This document shows, in pieces, positions 5,818 to 6,444 of a stretch of 6,444 bases of DNA; the first letter of the stretch is position 1, and the number at the start of each line of letters is the position of its first letter. Source of the stretch: Candidatus Zixiibacteriota bacterium (GTDB lineage: Bacteria; Zixibacteria; MSB-5A5; GN15; JACZUZ01); the NCBI GenBank assembly GCA_022572905.1, contig JACZUZ010000120.1, forward strand, positions 1 through 6,444, written 5' to 3'. A model generated the notes under the pieces. It saw only the letters and a list, made by a program, of their open reading frames with translations. It did no database searches and was not told where the DNA came from. The position numbers and the translations under genes are program-made.

Positions 5818-5844
5818 GTCAAAACCGTGTGAAACGGTATTGAC
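5818..5844. promoter_or_regulatory. Inverted repeat overlapping the -35 box, candidate operator
   Basis: The arms GTCAAAACCGT (5818-5828) and ACGGTATTGAC (5834-5844) pair at 10 of 11 positions around a 5-base centre. The right arm contains five of the six -35 bases. A protein bound here would block RNA polymerase. No T-run follows, so it is a poor terminator for the gene before it. Confidence 0.4.
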
Positions 5845-5867
5845 AAACATTGAGATCCGCTTATGAT
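5840..5867 (+). promoter_or_regulatory. Near-consensus sigma-70 promoter for the DUF502 gene
   Basis: The -35 box is TTGACA (5840-5845, six of six), the spacer is 16 bp, and the -10 box is TATGAT (5862-5867, five of six). Transcription would begin near 5874, leaving a leader of about 30 bases. It is the best promoter in the window. Confidence 0.75.
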
Positions 5868-5893
5868 AGTTCTGCGGAGGCTTGTTGAACTTG

Positions 5894-5898
5894 AAGGA
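5894..5898 (+). promoter_or_regulatory. Ribosome binding site of the DUF502 gene
   Basis: AAGGA is six bases before ATG 5905. It decides this start over the in-frame ATG at 5863. Confidence 0.7.
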
Positions 5899-5904
5899 TT
5901 TAAT

Positions 5905-6444
5905 ATGGCTAATTCGGCGCTGGAAATATTGCGAAAAAGATTTGTTGGCGGGGTGCTGGTTGTAATTCCGCTGATTGTTACTTACGTGGCTCTGAAATTC
6001 CTGTTTGAATCGATTGACGGAATTTTATCTCCGGTAATATATGATATTTTTGGGTATTCTATTTTCGGCCAGGGGGCATTGATTACGATTGTATTGATTC
6101 TCCTGGTTGGATTCTTTTCTCATAGCTTGTTCGGCGCCACTATTATCCGCGCTGGCGAGAAAGTTCTCAACCGAGCGCCGGGCGTGCGCACTATATATAT
6201 TGCCGCCAAGCAACTACTGGAAGCCGTGACATTGCCTCAGGGTAAAGCGTTCAAGCAAGTTGCACTGATTGAATTTCCACGAAAAGGCGTATATTCCCTT
6301 TGCTTTGTGGTCGGGAATCCGAAACTGAAAATCGATATTGAACAATCAGAGATGATTACTCTCTTTATTCCCAGCACTCCGACTCCCGTGTCCGGCGCCG
6401 TGATCATGACCAAACCAGAGGAAGTCACACTGCTTGATATGACT
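5905..6444 (+). CDS. DUF502 family membrane protein (3' partial)
   Basis: The frame is open from ATG 5905 to the last base (180 codons), so the C-terminus lies outside the window; the family is usually about 200 residues or slightly more. It has two membrane helices, near residues 13-34 (FVGGVLVVIPLIVTYVALKF) and 56-75, then a soluble domain with the family's marks: LNRAPGVRTIYIAAKQLLE (88-106), IEFPRKGVYSLCFVVG (122-137) and FIPSTPTPVSGAVIM (154-168) followed by PEEVTLLDM. DUF502 (PF04367) proteins are inner-membrane proteins of unknown function found widely in bacteria and in plants. Start choice: AAGGA at 5894-5898 is six bases before ATG 5905; another in-frame ATG at 5863 lies inside the predicted -10 box and has no good ribosome site. 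It has its own promoter, so it is probably transcribed separately from the J-K-N genes. Confidence 0.93.
   Translation, partial: MANSALEILRKRFVGGVLVVIPLIVTYVALKFLFESIDGILSPVIYDIFGYSIFGQGALITIVLILLVGFFSHSLFGATIIRAGEKVLNRAPGVRTIYIAAKQLLEAVTLPQGKAFKQVALIEFPRKGVYSLCFVVGNPKLKIDIEQSEMITLFIPSTPTPVSGAVIMTKPEEVTLLDMT

Noticed and set aside
5863..5904. Upstream in-frame ATG extending the DUF502 protein by 14 residues
   Set aside because: It falls inside the predicted -10 box and lacks a good ribosome site. Family members begin close to the first membrane helix, fitting 5905.

Overview
The window reads as chromosomal DNA from a Gram-negative-type bacterium of moderate GC (about mid-40s percent by eye). 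All recognisable genes lie on the + strand. I see no phage, transposon, CRISPR, rRNA or tRNA signature. The lineage cannot be named from the sequence. The gene mix (PD40 beta-propeller, HD-GYP, RidA, complex I membrane subunits, DUF502) and the divergence of the proteins suggest a poorly sampled, uncultured group, but that is inference.

Layout. 3-113: last 36 codons of a TolB/PD40-like beta-propeller protein. 114-471: a gene-poor stretch with a 7-bp-arm dyad, a 12-bp tandem duplication and a GC-rich hairpin. 472-1092: an unrecognised 206-residue soluble protein, followed by a strong intrinsic terminator at 1182-1225. 1337-2341: an HD-GYP cyclic-di-GMP phosphodiesterase with a DUF3391-like N-terminal region. 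2458-2844: RidA imine deaminase. 2845-3094: an AT-rich leader with a candidate promoter and a 12-bp palindrome. 3095-5794: three genes encoding complex I membrane-arm-like proteins in the order J, K, N; J and K overlap by ATGA. 5795-5904: a near-consensus sigma-70 promoter whose -35 box lies in an 11-bp-arm inverted repeat. 5905 to the end: a DUF502 membrane protein, cut by the window edge.

The notable part is the J-K-N group. Its members resemble NuoJ, NuoK and NuoN in topology, order and local motifs, but lack many of the buried charged residues that carry protons in ordinary complex I. The NuoK-like protein lacks both conserved membrane glutamates (one replaced by glycine) and carries a C-terminal extension with two more predicted helices. 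The NuoJ-like protein lacks the Y-x-G pi-bulge motif and the late glutamate. The NuoN-like protein keeps the TM5 glutamate and one lysine, while other channel lysines are replaced. There is no nuoL, nuoM, nuoH or nuoA next to them. This may be a diverged, non-pumping or differently coupled complex I module, or a paralogous membrane complex; the window alone cannot decide.

The other genes are ordinary housekeeping or signalling genes and show no clear functional link to the J-K-N unit.
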